Below the pieces are notes generated by a model that saw only the letters and a list, made by a program, of their open reading frames with translations, was not told where the DNA came from and made no database searches. Below, one piece after another: positions 1 to 5,156 of a stretch of 5,156 nt of DNA. How positions within the stretch are numbered: the stretch's first letter is position 1; each line of letters starts with the position of its first letter. The stretch comes from Chromatiales bacterium (lineage in GTDB: Bacteria; Pseudomonadota; Gammaproteobacteria; Thiohalospirales; Thiohalospiraceae): the NCBI GenBank assembly GCA_026984715.1, contig JALSRO010000048.1, forward strand, positions 1-5,156, read 5' to 3'. A program made the position numbers and the translations under genes.

Positions 1-802
1 CTTCACGGTCGCCGGTTCCCGTATAGGCGCCGCCGCCCAGCTCGCTCGCGGTACGGTCATACTCGATGAACCGCAGCAGCAGCCCGGGTTGATCCTCGAC
101 CTTGCAGCGCAGTTTGAACTTGTCCTTGAACTTCAGCAGATCCGGCAGATATGCTCGGGTACCGCCCGGCCTGTGTGCTGTTACCCGCTCAATGGCTTGC
201 CCTGTTTCGGGGAGCTCCATTCCCAGCGGGATCATCATCGGCCGGAAGGCAAGCGGGTCCGGTTCCGGATCGGGTATTGGTGGACGTTTCCCAAACTCCC
301 GGATCCGCTCCGGATACAATTTCTCCAGCGTCTCCCGGATGGAGGCGTGTTTCAGCACCTCTCTCAGCTGGCGTGGTGTATCGATGACGATGTGACGGGG
401 AAAGCAGGGATTGTAGAGACAGAATCCGGAGTAGCTGCGCACCTTGCCGTACACCACATATTCCGATGCCGACTCTATTGTGGAACAGGTCAGAATCAGA
501 TCGTTGTAATCCTCATCTGCTCCCGAATCGTTGGACATAATATCAAACAGAATCTGCCCGCCCGAACGGGATGGCGAACCCAGCCTGTCACTCGATGTCT
601 GCCATGATGCACCCCTGCCCTTGGGAAGGTGTTCGATGGTAATGCTCCACTGGGCCCCGGTGACATTGACCGCGGGAGTGGTTGTCTCGCCGGCATAGAT
701 GCCGTCTGCGGCGTCGCTGCCCTGAATGACGAAGCGCTGTTTGTAGCTGGCGTTCTTGCTTTTTACACTGACCGTCCAGTTGCCCTGCATTGTTATCGGC
801 AT
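1..802 (-). CDS. Partial CDS: beta-rich modular protein with acidic D/N motif, function unknown (3' end outside window)
   Basis: The minus-strand frame is open without a stop from an ATG at 802 to the left edge, giving 267 codons. The start is supported by AGAGAGG (812-818) about 9 bases upstream. Residues 5-106 look like one beta-rich domain with many Trp/Val/Ile/Thr strands, ending in the motif SNDSGADEDYNDLIL (about 90-104). Its acidic cluster D92, D96, E97, D98, N100 and D101 resembles the D-x-D-Y-N-D-L signature of DUF4114/choice-of-anchor-type exported proteins, so calcium binding is possible but unproven. Residues 127-172 are more helical and contain two Cys. A proline/acid-rich hinge (about 173-188, PPIPDPEPDP) follows. 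After about residue 224 a second beta-rich module begins (KFKLRCKVED, then EYDRT and a Gly-rich run) and is cut by the edge. No signal peptide or membrane segment is visible at the N terminus. It lies 72 bases downstream of the 116-residue gene on the same strand, so co-transcription is plausible. I do not recognise the family; that the gene is real is well supported, its function is not. Confidence 0.82.
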   Translation of the reverse strand, partial: MPITMQGNWTVSVKSKNASYKQRFVIQGSDAADGIYAGETTTPAVNVTGAQWSITIEHLPKGRGASWQTSSDRLGSPSRSGGQILFDIMSNDSGADEDYNDLILTCSTIESASEYVVYGKVRSYSGFCLYNPCFPRHIVIDTPRQLREVLKHASIRETLEKLYPERIREFGKRPPIPDPEPDPLAFRPMMIPLGMELPETGQAIERVTAHRPGGTRAYLPDLLKFKDKFKLRCKVEDQPGLLLRFIEYDRTASELGGGAYTGTGDRE

Positions 803-874
803 GGTGAATTACCTCTCTGTCTATTGTTGCCGGGTTAATAGTGGTGACGGGAAAGCTGCCGCGCGAGTCCACTA

Positions 875-1225
875 TCACTCTCCTTCTCCAACGGGCTCCC
901 TGCCGCAGAAAAAATAGGCGTTGCCATCGTTCGGTTCACCCGGATCCGGGTGTGGTACCCAGCGCAGGTAAACCGGTTCTTCGTTTCTCAGCATATCCAG
1001 AACCCGCTCATACTGTTCACCCTGGGCATGAAAATAGATCTTCCCGCCGGCGTAGGTGGCATCGGGTGCTGTATATCCATCACGCGCGAAATAGGCGGTG
1101 GCAACATGCTTTCCAGACGAGTAGAGATAGATCACCCCTGCGGCCCAGCGCATCACGTTTCCGCGCAGATCGTTGGCATATATCTGAACAGAGTATTCGT
1201 CTATTTTGTGGGTTTTTGTTGTCAA
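875..1225 (-). CDS. Small conserved-looking protein of 116 residues, TTG start, function unknown
   Basis: I read this gene from TTG at 1225 because GGAGG (1235-1239) lies 9 bases upstream. The sequence before it in the same frame (open back to 1630) overlaps the end of the regulator gene and looks non-coding: rich in Ser, Arg and Thr with no hydrophobic pattern. An in-frame ATG at 1309 has no convincing ribosome binding site. The product looks like a compact soluble domain: an opening strand DEYSVQIYAND (9-19), alternating hydrophobic/aromatic segments VIYLYSSGKHVATAYFARDG (31-50) and GGKIYFHA (60-67), one amphipathic helix (about 70-82, YERVLDMLRNEEP), then VYLRW, a flexible Pro/Asp/Asn loop (91-102) and an acidic tail EPVGEGE. 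There is a single Cys (107), no signal peptide and no membrane segment. No catalytic motif stands out. It follows the AraC-type regulator and precedes the 1-802 gene on the same strand, suggesting one transcription unit. I cannot assign a family or function. Confidence 0.75.
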   Translation of the reverse strand: MTTKTHKIDEYSVQIYANDLRGNVMRWAAGVIYLYSSGKHVATAYFARDGYTAPDATYAGGKIYFHAQGEQYERVLDMLRNEEPVYLRWVPHPDPGEPNDGNAYFFCGREPVGEGE

Positions 1226-1234
1226 ATCCTGTTT

Positions 1235-1239
1235 CCTCC
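1235..1239 (-). promoter_or_regulatory. Ribosome binding site that decides a TTG start
   Basis: The minus strand reads TGGAGGAAACAGGATTTG; the GGAGG core is a near-perfect anti-Shine-Dalgarno match, 9 bases before the TTG at 1225. It is stronger than anything in front of the in-frame ATG at 1309 and is the main reason for choosing the short form of the 116-residue gene. Confidence 0.7.
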
Positions 1240-1372
1240 AGTGTCTGATTATGGTGAGATGTATGTCGTTCTTCGTTGCCCTGAAGGTAGACCATTCCTG
1301 CTCCGACATGGTAGGACTCTTGTGAAAAGTTGCAGCATTTTTTTGCATCTCACACAGGGTGCCAGTACCTCT

Positions 1373-1390
1373 GTATCCCGATCTGGATAC
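1373..1390. repeat. Palindromic element GTATCC-N6-GGATAC
   Basis: This is a perfect 6-bp inverted repeat with a 6-base centre, in the gap upstream of the 116-residue gene. The half-site spacing of 12 bases between arm centres is close to one helical turn, so a dimeric regulator could bind it. No matching copy was noticed elsewhere in the window, and a 6-bp dyad can occur by chance. Confidence 0.3.
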
Positions 1391-1431
1391 GTCCGTGTGT
1401 CTCGAGGGCAGTGTGTACTGGAGCGACCTGG

Positions 1432-1466
1432 ACAAGGGAGCCTTGTTACGGCTTCTGCCTGAAGCC
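1432..1466 (-). repeat. Two tandem hairpins downstream of the regulator gene
   Basis: There are two perfect 6-bp stems close together. GGCTTC/GAAGCC (1450-1455 with 1461-1466) has a 5-base loop. ACAAGG/CCTTGT (1432-1437 with 1441-1446) has a 3-base loop. On the minus strand they begin 34 bases after the regulator's stop. Neither is followed by a T-run on the minus strand, so they are not classical intrinsic terminators. They could attenuate, mark a processing site or protect the 3' end of the upstream message. Confidence 0.45.
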
Positions 1467-1499
1467 CTGAATGCGACATATATCGTTACCGGGTGAATA

Positions 1500-2294
1500 T
1501 CATCCAGCTCCCTTTCCTGGTAATCTGACGGGTATTCGGCGCTTGCCGTGGTTTTCGTGATAACGTGACGGGCTGACTCCGACGATCCGTCGGAACATGC
1601 GGGTGAAATAGGATGGGTCATGAAAGCCAACGGTATAGGCGATATCCTTTACTGCGACGTTTGGGTTTTGTAGCAGGTGACGCGCCTTTTGAATGCGATA
1701 GTTGACAAGATAGTCTCGAAAGGTGATTCCATGCTCCTTCTTGAACGCCCTGCTGAAGGTGCTGGTATTCATTCCGCATAGCTGTGCGACGTCTCTTGCA
1801 GCAATTTTTTCATGACAGTGTTTTTCTACAAATGAAAGGGCAGGAAGCGTCATTTTCCGCTGCTGGATGTTGACCCGCAGGTCGGCTGGTATCGGATTGG
1901 GCAGCCGGTTGCCTCGACGCCCGGCAGGGGGCATCGACAGGGAACTCTCCGCGCTTTTCAACAGCTCCTGATGTGAGAGTGGCTTGACCAGATAGTCCCA
2001 GACCCGGTTGCGCAGCGCCCAGACGGCCAGCGCCTCGGAGTGCTGCTCGGTCAGCATGATGACGGGAGTGGCAGGGAGCAGCTGCAGGGTCTGCTGCAGG
2101 ATCGACAGGCTGTGGATGTCAGGGTAGTCATACTCGAAACAGAGCAGCACCGGTGCGACTTTCTGTATCTCTTTGATAATCTGCTCGGACTCGCTGGTGC
2201 AATAGACGCTCCACTTCTTGGTCAGATGGTGGTACAGGCTGGGTTTGTTCCGTTGTAAACGAAGGTCTACCCACAATATTTTCGATGAACCCAT
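1500..2294 (-). CDS. AraC-family transcriptional regulator with degenerate receiver-like N-terminal domain
   Basis: This 264-residue DNA-binding regulator has two parts. Residues 5-119 follow the pattern of a response-regulator receiver: first strand ILWVD (6-10), third strand VLLCFEYDYP (49-58), PVIMLTEQ (77-84) with the conserved Thr82, and DYLVKP (100-105) with the conserved Lys104. At the place of the phospho-accepting Asp (the D-x-x-M-P pattern) stands Glu54, followed by Asp56, and the first-strand acidic pair is reduced to Asp10. Residues 150-249 are a standard AraC-type domain with two helix-turn-helix units (about 164-185, including VAQLCGMNTSTFSRAFK, and 213-236, including DIAYTVGFHDPSYFTRMF) and the terminal VGVSPSRY. 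The ATG at 2294 begins just before the first receiver strand; AAAGGGA lies about 3 bases upstream, a short spacing. The gene is divergent from the CARDB gene and heads the minus-strand series, so it probably controls one or both sides. The DNA-binding assignment is firm; phosphorylation and targets are inference. Confidence 0.93.
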   Translation of the reverse strand: MGSSKILWVDLRLQRNKPSLYHHLTKKWSVYCTSESEQIIKEIQKVAPVLLCFEYDYPDIHSLSILQQTLQLLPATPVIMLTEQHSEALAVWALRNRVWDYLVKPLSHQELLKSAESSLSMPPAGRRGNRLPNPIPADLRVNIQQRKMTLPALSFVEKHCHEKIAARDVAQLCGMNTSTFSRAFKKEHGITFRDYLVNYRIQKARHLLQNPNVAVKDIAYTVGFHDPSYFTRMFRRIVGVSPSRYHENHGKRRIPVRLPGKGAG

Positions 2295-2460
2295 ATTCCC
2301 TTTCTCTCTGCTTGGTTAATTCATCCACGACCCGCGGTGAGGGTTACCGCTGTCAGCAGAGGCGATTCCGACGTTCGGCCGCAGGTTCTGTACCATCATG
2401 TCGGCGCCCCTCGTGTTCCACAGTTATTCCAAAAGATAAGCGAAAACTAACACATGAGGA

Positions 2461-2476
2461 CTTACGAATCGCTTAC
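2461..2476. promoter_or_regulatory. Direct repeat CTTAC-N6-CTTAC, possible regulator site
   Basis: Two CTTAC copies (2461-2465 and 2472-2476) are spaced 11 bases start to start, one helical turn. AraC-type proteins commonly bind two same-face half-sites in direct orientation, and this repeat lies about midway between the divergent genes. The repeat is short, so chance is a real alternative. Confidence 0.25.
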
Positions 2477-2481
2477 AAAAA

Positions 2482-2523
2482 CGGACAAAGGGGCATCCAT
2501 CCGGAGATAACCGGTTTTGTCCG
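2482..2523. promoter_or_regulatory. Dyad CGGACAAA / TTTGTCCG around a central TCCGGA, possible operator
   Basis: A perfect 8-bp inverted repeat (2482-2489 and 2516-2523) is separated by 26 bases. The 6-bp palindrome TCCGGA (2500-2505) sits on exactly the same symmetry axis. The element lies about 190 bases before the regulator start and 130 before the CARDB start, where it could serve both. It could be an operator for a dimer or tetramer, or a cruciform-prone element. Confidence 0.35.
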
Positions 2524-2616
2524 CCAAAGTCGCGAAACAGGCGCCGCAAGATAGTCCATGTGAATCTTGGAAGAGTCCTAACCCTCTTCATCCGCAGTAT
2601 CTATGCTTTGGTCGAT

Positions 2617-2634
2617 CAACCGACTTTCCGGTTG
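2617..2634 (+). repeat. Leader hairpin CAACCG-N6-CGGTTG before the CARDB gene
   Basis: A perfect 6-bp stem with loop ACTTTC ends 9 bases before the AAGGGAG ribosome binding site (2644-2650). If transcription begins upstream, it would form in the 5' leader close to the translation start. It could instead be a protein-binding dyad. Confidence 0.35.
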
Positions 2635-2656
2635 GATTCGAGAAAGGGAGATGGTA

Positions 2657-3388
2657 ATGAATGTTACATATCAATATGCGGTGAAATTCGTTTATGGTGA
2701 ATCAAAGGGTGATGTGGTTGCGCCGGGTGTCTACTGGACGGCAATAAATGTGCACAATCCCACCTACTCGAAGGCGGGGTTCAGGAAGAAGGTGGCAGTC
2801 GCCCTGCCAAACGAGAAGCCCGGCTGTGTAACCCGTTTTTCCGGTTGCCATCTGGGGCCGGATGAGGCGCTGGAGATCGACTGCAAGGATATTTTCAGGC
2901 ATGTGAAGGAGTCTCAGTGCAAGGTCAAGGGGGGCTTTCTCAAGGGTTTCGTCGTTATCGAGAGCGAGATCGAGCTGGATGTGGTGGCGGTCTATACAGC
3001 GGCTGGCCGGGACAAGCAGGTGGAGACGCTTCACACCGAGCGGGTGTCGCCGCGGCGCAGGGAGGCCTGTTTGCCCGATTTGGTTCCCGTTCCCGATGAG
3101 AACGGATTCTTCTGCAGGATCAAGGACAGAAAACTGATTGTTACGGTCAAAAACCAGGGCTGCGGGTCTGCTGGTCCTTCTATCACCGAGGTGGATTTCT
3201 TTTCCCATGGTAAGATCTCTGTGCCCACGCCAACGTTGGCGCCGGGTGCATCTACGGATCTCTCTGTTCCCATTCCGGATCGCTGTTTCGATCCGGATTG
3301 CAGTTTCAGGATCACGGTGAATGCTACCGGGACGGTGGTCGAGTCCGATGTGAGCAACAATGTGGCCAACGGGATCTGTATCGGTTGA
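2657..3388 (+). CDS. Cys-rich protein: unrecognised N-terminal domain plus C-terminal CARDB-like beta-sandwich
   Basis: I chose ATG 2657 (243 residues): AAGGGAG (2644-2650) sits 6 bases before it, while the in-frame ATG at 2651 abuts it and 2603 has no ribosome binding site. Residues 1-130 form a beta-rich domain I do not recognise, with VAPGVYWTAINVHNP (21-35), FRKKVAVALP (42-51), LGPDEALEIDC (66-76) and GFLKGFVVIESEIELDVVAVYT (93-114, a hydrophobic core pair). Residues 139-243 match the pattern of CARDB, a cell-adhesion-related Ig-like domain: DLVPVPD opening, LIVTVKNQG (160-168), TLAPGAST (193-200) and the terminal acidic VVESDVSNNVANG (227-239). Ten Cys are spread over both halves (57, 64, 76, 88, 138, 153, 169, 210, 215, 241), suggesting disulfides, yet there is no signal peptide or membrane anchor. 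CARDB proteins are usually extracellular, so export by another route or a cytoplasmic role are both open. The gene is divergent from the AraC-type regulator and ends 13 bases from the converging BTAD gene. The domain call is good; the biological role is unknown. Confidence 0.87.
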   Translation: MNVTYQYAVKFVYGESKGDVVAPGVYWTAINVHNPTYSKAGFRKKVAVALPNEKPGCVTRFSGCHLGPDEALEIDCKDIFRHVKESQCKVKGGFLKGFVVIESEIELDVVAVYTAAGRDKQVETLHTERVSPRRREACLPDLVPVPDENGFFCRIKDRKLIVTVKNQGCGSAGPSITEVDFFSHGKISVPTPTLAPGASTDLSVPIPDRCFDPDCSFRITVNATGTVVESDVSNNVANGICIG

Positions 3389-3401
3389 TTCGGGGGTTGC
3401 C

Positions 3402-5156
3402 CTATTGCCCGGGAGTGTCGGCAGGAGAGGGGGATTTGATGGTGCCGGCCCGAATCTCTTGATAGAGACGAACTGTTTCCTGCCCCGGCATGACACGCAG
3501 GGTCGAGGCAAGCACCTTGCGGCAGCGCTCGTAGGTGGCCAGGGCATCGGCGTTGTTGCCCTGTTTGAAATAGGCCCGCATCAGGTGCCGGTAGAACACC
3601 TCGGTAAGCGGATCGAGTTCCAGGCCGCATAGATAGCAGTCGGCTGCGCGCTTCCAGTCGCCACGATTCTCCCAGAAATGGCCCAGTGTCAGGACGGTTC
3701 GAATCAGGCGGTTTCTGATCCGTTCGGCGGGAGCGATGGACCAGGGGCGGCTTGCCTCGTTGCCGAGAAAAGGGCCCCGGTACAGCCTCTCTGCGGTTCT
3801 GGTCAGCCGGTCGATGTTGTCGGGATCGGGAGAGGGGGACTCCAGCTCCCGGGCGATCCGATCGAGTATCCGGAACAGATGGCGGATATCGACCCAGACA
3901 TGACGGGAATCGAGGGTGAGACAGCCGTCCTTCAGGATCACCGACTCTTCCACACCCAGTAACTTGCGCAGCCGGTGCAGGGTGGTATGCATCGACTTCA
4001 GGGCAGTGTCACCGCACGCCTCCGGCCAGAGGGCATCCATGATCTTTTCCTGGGCAACCGCTTCTCCCCCAAAGGCGATAATCGCCTTGAGGAGTTCCAG
4101 GGGGCGATGTTTCCGTGCATGGCCGGGCAACTGCTTGCCGTTCACCTCCAGGGAGAAGCTTCCCAGGGTATGGATACGTACAGCCACCGGCCACTGCTCG
4201 GGAGCAGCGGCAGGATCCTGGGGAAAATAGTTCGTTTGCCGGATCAGCCTCTTGACATAGGCGGGTTCTATCTCCAGCTCCAGTGCGAGACGGAGCAGCG
4301 GTTCCACAAGCTCCGGCCGGGACCACAAGGGGAGGCCGTATCCTTGCCTGATCCCCTGTGCCAGGGCTTGCCGGAGTCCGCTGATGGCTCCTCGTCGATC
4401 CCCCATGCGAAGCTGGAAGCAGGCCCTGCTGAAGGTGGACTGGAACAGCAGATGCTGGTGCCGATCCTCGTGCCAGGGAATAGTGGCCTGCCGGAGATGG
4501 AGGTATGCGCGCTCCAGTTCACCGCTTTCGAACAGGGTGTGTGCCAGGGCATAGTGGCACATTGCAGCGGGGTAGACGGCGCCGATGGCGCTGGCCAGCT
4601 CGAGTGCCGCTCGCGCATACTCCAGTGCCTGGGAGTGATCGTGGTCGAACAGAACCCGCCAGCTCATCATTGCCTGGAAGAGCGCGGTGTCCAGCGTTGC
4701 CGCTTCGCAGGAGAGCATGGAGCGCATGGTCTCCAGACAGTGGTCGGCTGCAGGCAGATCGGCCTGGCTGAGATGGTTACAGATCCCGATGGTGAGAAGC
4801 CATCCGTCGAGCAGAAAGATGCCGCTTTTTCTGCTCAGCTTCAGCCCCCGATCGACATGCTCCAGACTTCGCTGATAGTTCCCCCGGGAAAGCTCCCCGA
4901 ACGCGATGAAAAGAGAGCGATTCAGGGCAGCCCTCGGCGGAATCTCCTCCCCCGATGGGGATGGCCCGAAGATACCGACGGTGTCTGTCCAGCGTAGCAG
5001 CTCGCCGCGGCCGAACAGGAAAGGCGCGATAGCGGTTCCCAGTTGCCAGCGCAGTGCCGGGTTGGGACAGCAGTTCCAGATCCGTTCGGCATGCTCGATC
5101 AGCGGTATTGCCAGATGGTGGCAGGGTCGGCGGTTGTAGATCCCCATCAGGAGGCT
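3402..5156 (-). CDS. Partial CDS: large transcriptional regulator with helical repeats, OmpR-type winged helix and BTAD (5' end outside window)
   Basis: The frame is open through the right edge; the codons before Met at 5147 read Ser-Leu-Leu, so that Met is internal and the true N terminus is missing. Numbering from that Met, residues 1-300 are helix-rich repeats with TPR-like pairs (for example 205-220, LFESGELERAYLHLRQ, and 233-262), as in the sensor arm of MalT-type regulators. Residues 322-398 are an OmpR-type winged helix (VRIHTLGSFSLEVNG, then LWPEACGDTALKSMHTTLHRLRKLLG). Residues about 418-570 are a bacterial transcriptional activator domain (BTAD), with VWVDIRHLFRI, RLYRGPFLG, and terminal repeats DWKRAADCYLCGLELDPLTEVFYRHLMRAYFK and ADALATYERCRKVL. 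Related proteins usually carry an N-terminal P-loop STAND ATPase and exceed 900 residues; that part would lie beyond the edge. The stop is TAG at 3402-3404. Such regulators are signal-responsive ATP-dependent switches; the signal and targets cannot be read here. It converges on the CARDB gene. Confidence 0.94.
   Translation of the reverse strand, partial: SLLMGIYNRRPCHHLAIPLIEHAERIWNCCPNPALRWQLGTAIAPFLFGRGELLRWTDTVGIFGPSPSGEEIPPRAALNRSLFIAFGELSRGNYQRSLEHVDRGLKLSRKSGIFLLDGWLLTIGICNHLSQADLPAADHCLETMRSMLSCEAATLDTALFQAMMSWRVLFDHDHSQALEYARAALELASAIGAVYPAAMCHYALAHTLFESGELERAYLHLRQATIPWHEDRHQHLLFQSTFSRACFQLRMGDRRGAISGLRQALAQGIRQGYGLPLWSRPELVEPLLRLALELEIEPAYVKRLIRQTNYFPQDPAAAPEQWPVAVRIHTLGSFSLEVNGKQLPGHARKHRPLELLKAIIAFGGEAVAQEKIMDALWPEACGDTALKSMHTTLHRLRKLLGVEESVILKDGCLTLDSRHVWVDIRHLFRILDRIARELESPSPDPDNIDRLTRTAERLYRGPFLGNEASRPWSIAPAERIRNRLIRTVLTLGHFWENRGDWKRAADCYLCGLELDPLTEVFYRHLMRAYFKQGNNADALATYERCRKVLASTLRVMPGQETVRLYQEIRAGTIKSPSPADTPGQ

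Larger units (their letters stand above)
1226..1499. other. Intergenic region between the AraC-type regulator and the 116-residue gene
   Basis: These 274 bases separate two minus-strand genes. Short frames cross the region on both strands, but they have no ribosome binding site and their composition (Arg/Ser/Pro/Cys-rich) is not protein-like. The region holds two adjacent hairpins (1432-1466) just after the regulator's stop, an 18-base palindromic element (1373-1390) and a T-run (1338-1344, an A-run on the minus strand). The length leaves room for a separate promoter for the 116-residue gene, but I see no convincing -35/-10 pair. Confidence 0.6.
2295..2656. other. Divergent intergenic region, probable control region for both arms
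   Basis: These 362 bases lie between the starts of the AraC-type regulator (minus) and the CARDB gene (plus) and must hold at least one promoter for each. A plus-strand frame (2285-2554) crosses it but has no ribosome binding site and an unlikely Arg/Ser-rich composition. Visible elements are a 42-base dyad (2482-2523), a direct repeat (2461-2476) and several short inverted repeats: GCGGT/ACCGC (2334-2350), GAAGAG/CTCTTC (2570-2589) and CAACCG/CGGTTG (2617-2634). I found no sigma-70 -35/-10 pair good enough to report. Confidence 0.6.

Noticed and set aside
89..607. Plus-strand open frame of 172 codons at the left end
   Set aside because: The minus strand is open over the whole 1-802 stretch, with a good start site and a domain-like translation; the plus frame is its shadow.
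1321..1354. TGTGA and TCACA half-sites resembling a CRP operator
   Set aside because: The half-sites are 24 bases apart instead of the 6 required for CRP, so they do not form a CRP site.
950..1462. Plus-strand open frame of 170 codons over the 116-residue gene and the gap
   Set aside because: It has no ribosome binding site and an irregular composition. The minus-strand reading has a strong Shine-Dalgarno and a more protein-like sequence.
1226..1630. N-terminal extension of the 116-residue gene to an ATG at 1630 or 1309
   Set aside because: The extension from 1630 overlaps the regulator's coding sequence in another frame. The added residues look random, and neither ATG has a good ribosome binding site, unlike the TTG at 1225.
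2285..2554. Plus-strand open frame of 89 codons in the divergent intergenic region
   Set aside because: It starts inside the regulator gene, lacks a ribosome binding site and is Arg/Ser-rich. The space is better explained as a control region.
2702..3547. Minus-strand open frame of 281 codons opposite the CARDB gene
   Set aside because: It overlaps both the CARDB gene and the end of the BTAD gene. Its translation is Arg/Pro/His-rich and low in structure; the opposite strand holds the recognisable domain.
3975..4997. Plus-strand open frame of 340 codons opposite the BTAD regulator
   Set aside because: It is the antisense shadow of a clearly recognisable protein. Its translation is Gly/Gln/Pro-rich with no domain pattern, and no convincing ribosome binding site was noted.

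Overview
The window looks like an accessory region of a bacterial chromosome with moderately high GC. An AraC-type regulator beside a very large regulator of the MalT/BTAD class would fit a gammaproteobacterium (for example an environmental or sulfur-oxidising lineage). This is inference from coding style only; no taxonomic marker gene is present.

Layout, left to right. (1) Positions 1-802, minus strand: the first 267 codons of a gene that runs off the left edge. It encodes a beta-rich protein with an acidic D/N-rich motif and a proline-rich hinge. (2) 875-1225, minus: a small unrecognised protein of 116 residues, best read from a TTG start behind a strong GGAGG. (3) 1226-1499: a gap with two tandem hairpins and a short palindrome. 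(4) 1500-2294, minus: a regulator with a degenerate receiver-like domain (Glu at the usual phospho-Asp position) and an AraC-type DNA-binding domain. (5) 2295-2656: a 362-base divergent intergenic region with several dyads and a short direct repeat. (6) 2657-3388, plus: a 243-residue Cys-rich protein with an unrecognised N-terminal domain and a C-terminal CARDB-like beta-sandwich. (7) 3402-5156, minus: the C-terminal 584 codons of a large regulator with helical repeats, an OmpR-type winged helix and a bacterial transcriptional activator domain (BTAD). It is cut by the right edge and converges on gene 6 with only 13 bases between the stops.

The likely logic (inference) is that the AraC-type regulator sits at the centre and controls one or both arms: the minus-strand arm with the small protein and the large partial protein, and the divergent plus-strand arm with the CARDB protein. 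All three non-regulatory products look like small or modular beta-rich proteins typical of extracellular or envelope interactions. None of the three starts with a visible signal peptide, which is the most puzzling property of the locus. No tRNA, rRNA, CRISPR array, transposase or complete mobile element was seen.
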